64,000 nucleotides of DNA, from assembly GCF_042654365.1 (NCBI RefSeq), contig NZ_JBHSGG010000048.1, forward strand, positions 27,725 to 91,724. The letters run 5' to 3'. The translations under genes were made by a program, and so were the position numbers. The stretch is from Coralloluteibacterium thermophilum. GTDB taxonomy: Bacteria > Pseudomonadota > Gammaproteobacteria > Xanthomonadales > Xanthomonadaceae. Below the pieces are notes generated by a model. The model had not been told where the DNA came from. It saw nothing but the letters and a program-made list of their open reading frames with translations, and did not search any database. Of this stretch, positions 63,064 through 64,000 are shown piece after piece (positions within the stretch are counted from its first letter, which is position 1; each line of letters opens with the position of its first letter).

Positions 63064-63102
63064 AACCGGTTGAAGGTTGCAATAAGGCAAGGCCGATTTG
63101 AT

Positions 63103-63128
63103 CCTCATTGCGGTCTTCTCGCATGAGG
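63103..63128 (+). other. imperfect hairpin after clpV
   Basis: CCTCATTGCG pairs with CGCATGAGG with one bulged T and a 7-base loop, 40 bases after the clpV stop. No T run follows, so it is a weak terminator candidate at best. It lies in the first lower-GC stretch, between clpV and the orphan gene. Confidence 0.4.
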
Positions 63129-63169
63129 ACAGCAGCCGAGATCTGCGAAAACAAAGGAGCGTCAATCCA

Positions 63170-63994
63170 ATGGCGAAGAAAAACGCGCGCTCGAACGTCA
63201 CCATCGATGTCAGGATCCGGACTCGGGCTGATATGAACACCAGCACGCCGCGTTTTGGAGATTGGACCTACCACCATATCCAGCCGGTACGGATCTACTA
63301 CCTCGCCGCCAGCACGGTCCTCCGTTTCATCACCGACCCAGATTGCTATGACGAGACACGCGCTCTAGGGGTGAACGCCCTGTGTCAGATGGTAAACAAC
63401 AACCCGAATGCGGCGACCATTCGCAACTTCGTGGACGCCAACCGGGGCGTTGTGACGAATGATGATGTACGACATCCGATCGCCAAGCTGTGTGCGAGCC
63501 CTCCCTTCGGCGGGTTCGCAGGCGTCAATCCGGCACAGCGAGAGGACGACCCGGGCGAAGGCATGGAGATGCACCGTCCGCTCTCCGCTCCCTTGTCGTG
63601 GTGGGAGGCGGTGGTGCGGATCGGAACGGAGATCCTGGCCGCATTTGGGTTGCATCAGATGCCGCAGCCAAACACGGATCTAAGTGCGACGAAAATGTCA
63701 TTTGAATGGAATGAGATAGTCCTGTCACTGATGCAGGACATCTCTCATGTGAGCGCTTGTGGTCCTGCGAGATTCGTCCACAGGGACTGGAAGCTGGCGA
63801 GTGGCGGTGAAAGCTGGACCGTGCTGAGGCATGGCGTGCAGTCTCCTTGGCCGCCCCGGGTCGGAGGTGGAGACCCCTATCCGAAATGTCTTTGCGGAGA
63901 CGGGGAGATATGTACACGTACCTCGACGACCGTGATGTACCGGGTTCACCCCCGTTTTCACGGACACTTACGAGAAGGCCGATCAAGGCCATGA
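63170..63994 (+). CDS. orphan protein of lower GC directly after clpV
   Basis: A 274-residue protein I do not recognise. ATG 63170 was chosen because AAAGGAG lies nine to ten bases upstream; an in-frame ATG 72 bases earlier lacks a site. It begins MAKKNARSNVTIDVRIRTRA and contains YHHIQPVRIYYLAASTVLRF, CQMVNNNPNAATIRNFVDAN and LSWWEAVVRIGTEILAAFGL. There is no signal peptide; one mildly hydrophobic helix lies near residue 165. Codon use differs sharply: bases 63661-63720 are 27/60 G+C, against 49/60 at 61921-61980 in clpV. Its TGA overlaps an ATG (ATGA at 63991-63994), so another gene may follow. Position suggests a type VI cargo or adaptor, but nothing in the sequence proves it. Confidence 0.65.
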   Translation: MAKKNARSNVTIDVRIRTRADMNTSTPRFGDWTYHHIQPVRIYYLAASTVLRFITDPDCYDETRALGVNALCQMVNNNPNAATIRNFVDANRGVVTNDDVRHPIAKLCASPPFGGFAGVNPAQREDDPGEGMEMHRPLSAPLSWWEAVVRIGTEILAAFGLHQMPQPNTDLSATKMSFEWNEIVLSLMQDISHVSACGPARFVHRDWKLASGGESWTVLRHGVQSPWPPRVGGGDPYPKCLCGDGEICTRTSTTVMYRVHPRFHGHLREGRSRP

Positions 63995-64000
63995 GGAGTG
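63991..64000 (+). CDS. possible start of the next gene (cut by window)
   Basis: ATG 63991 overlaps the orphan gene's stop (ATGA). GAGAAGG lies about 12 bases upstream and AAGG closer. Only three codons are visible (Met-Arg-Ser). The same frame is open from an earlier ATG at 63910, whose GGGGAG is only two bases away, too close for a normal ribosome site. I cannot tell which start, if either, is used. Confidence 0.3.

Noticed and set aside
59149..63246. 1365-codon open frame antisense to tssG and clpV
   Set aside because: It is exactly opposite well-supported genes, has shadow-type composition (Ala, Arg, Gly, Val, His, Asp) and no domain. Long antisense frames are common at this GC content.
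63910..63994. Gene start at ATG 63910
   Set aside because: The GGGGAG is only two bases from the ATG, and the orphan gene frame continues through it. The ATGA at 63991 is a better candidate for the next start.

Overview
The window is a high-GC chromosomal segment from a gammaproteobacterium. Gene content and order point to the Lysobacteraceae/Xanthomonadaceae (a Luteimonas- or Lysobacter-like organism). The evidence is the lptD-surA-pdxA-rsmA-apaG-apaH run facing thyA-folA, the ahpC-ahpF-oxyR block, a compact Entner-Doudoroff operon, and GTG/TTG starts with 1-4 nt overlaps. I saw no rRNA, tRNA, CRISPR array, insertion sequence or prophage. The family assignment is inference from synteny.

Layout. 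1-6200: a TerC/CBS membrane protein cut by the window edge, an isoaspartyl peptidase, a LysM/papain-fold hydrolase without a signal peptide, a small secreted protein, a GYF-AIM24 gene broken by a 1-nt frameshift, and a TerB-like protein. 6300-10450: gcvPB, dgkA, lgt, thyA, folA. 10460-17430, minus strand: lptD, surA, pdxA, rsmA, apaG, apaH (outer-membrane biogenesis, pyridoxal phosphate synthesis, rRNA methylation, Ap4A hydrolysis). 17500-29100: msrB, an HDAC-like/cobalamin adenosyltransferase/membrane protein operon, two ubiquinone-type hydroxylases, rlmM, a deaminase with a lipoprotein, glnS, msrA, rnk and apt. 29250-33600: a peroxide-defence block (oxyR, ahpF, ahpC, ahpD) with a recognisable OxyR operator and promoter at ahpC. 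33700-42000: prmC, dxs, an HNH endonuclease, an acyl-CoA dehydrogenase and a sugar-type ABC ATPase. 42200-48850: zwf-glk-pgl-edd-eda, which turns glucose into pyruvate and glyceraldehyde-3-phosphate, with a LacI-type operator upstream and gluconokinase nearby (52 kb). 53400-63060: tssB-tssC-hcp-tagJ-tssE-tssF-tssG-tssH of a type VI secretion system, in the order I recall for Pseudomonas aeruginosa HSI-I. The window ends in a lower-GC orphan gene that sits where vgrG follows clpV in HSI-I and that overlaps the next start codon by ATGA.

The most unusual material lies between genes. First, (GGGGCAY)n heptamer arrays, two of them followed by (CCCYAAG)n arrays, occur at 12573, 32680 and 38286. Second, an imperfect palindrome with a purine-rich arm (GAGTGAG...) and a pyrimidine-rich arm recurs mainly where convergent genes meet, and its GAGTGA arm supplies the stop codon of at least four genes. 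Third, 915 bp at 48850-49764 holds three nested copies of a composite hairpin repeat. I do not know these as named elements.
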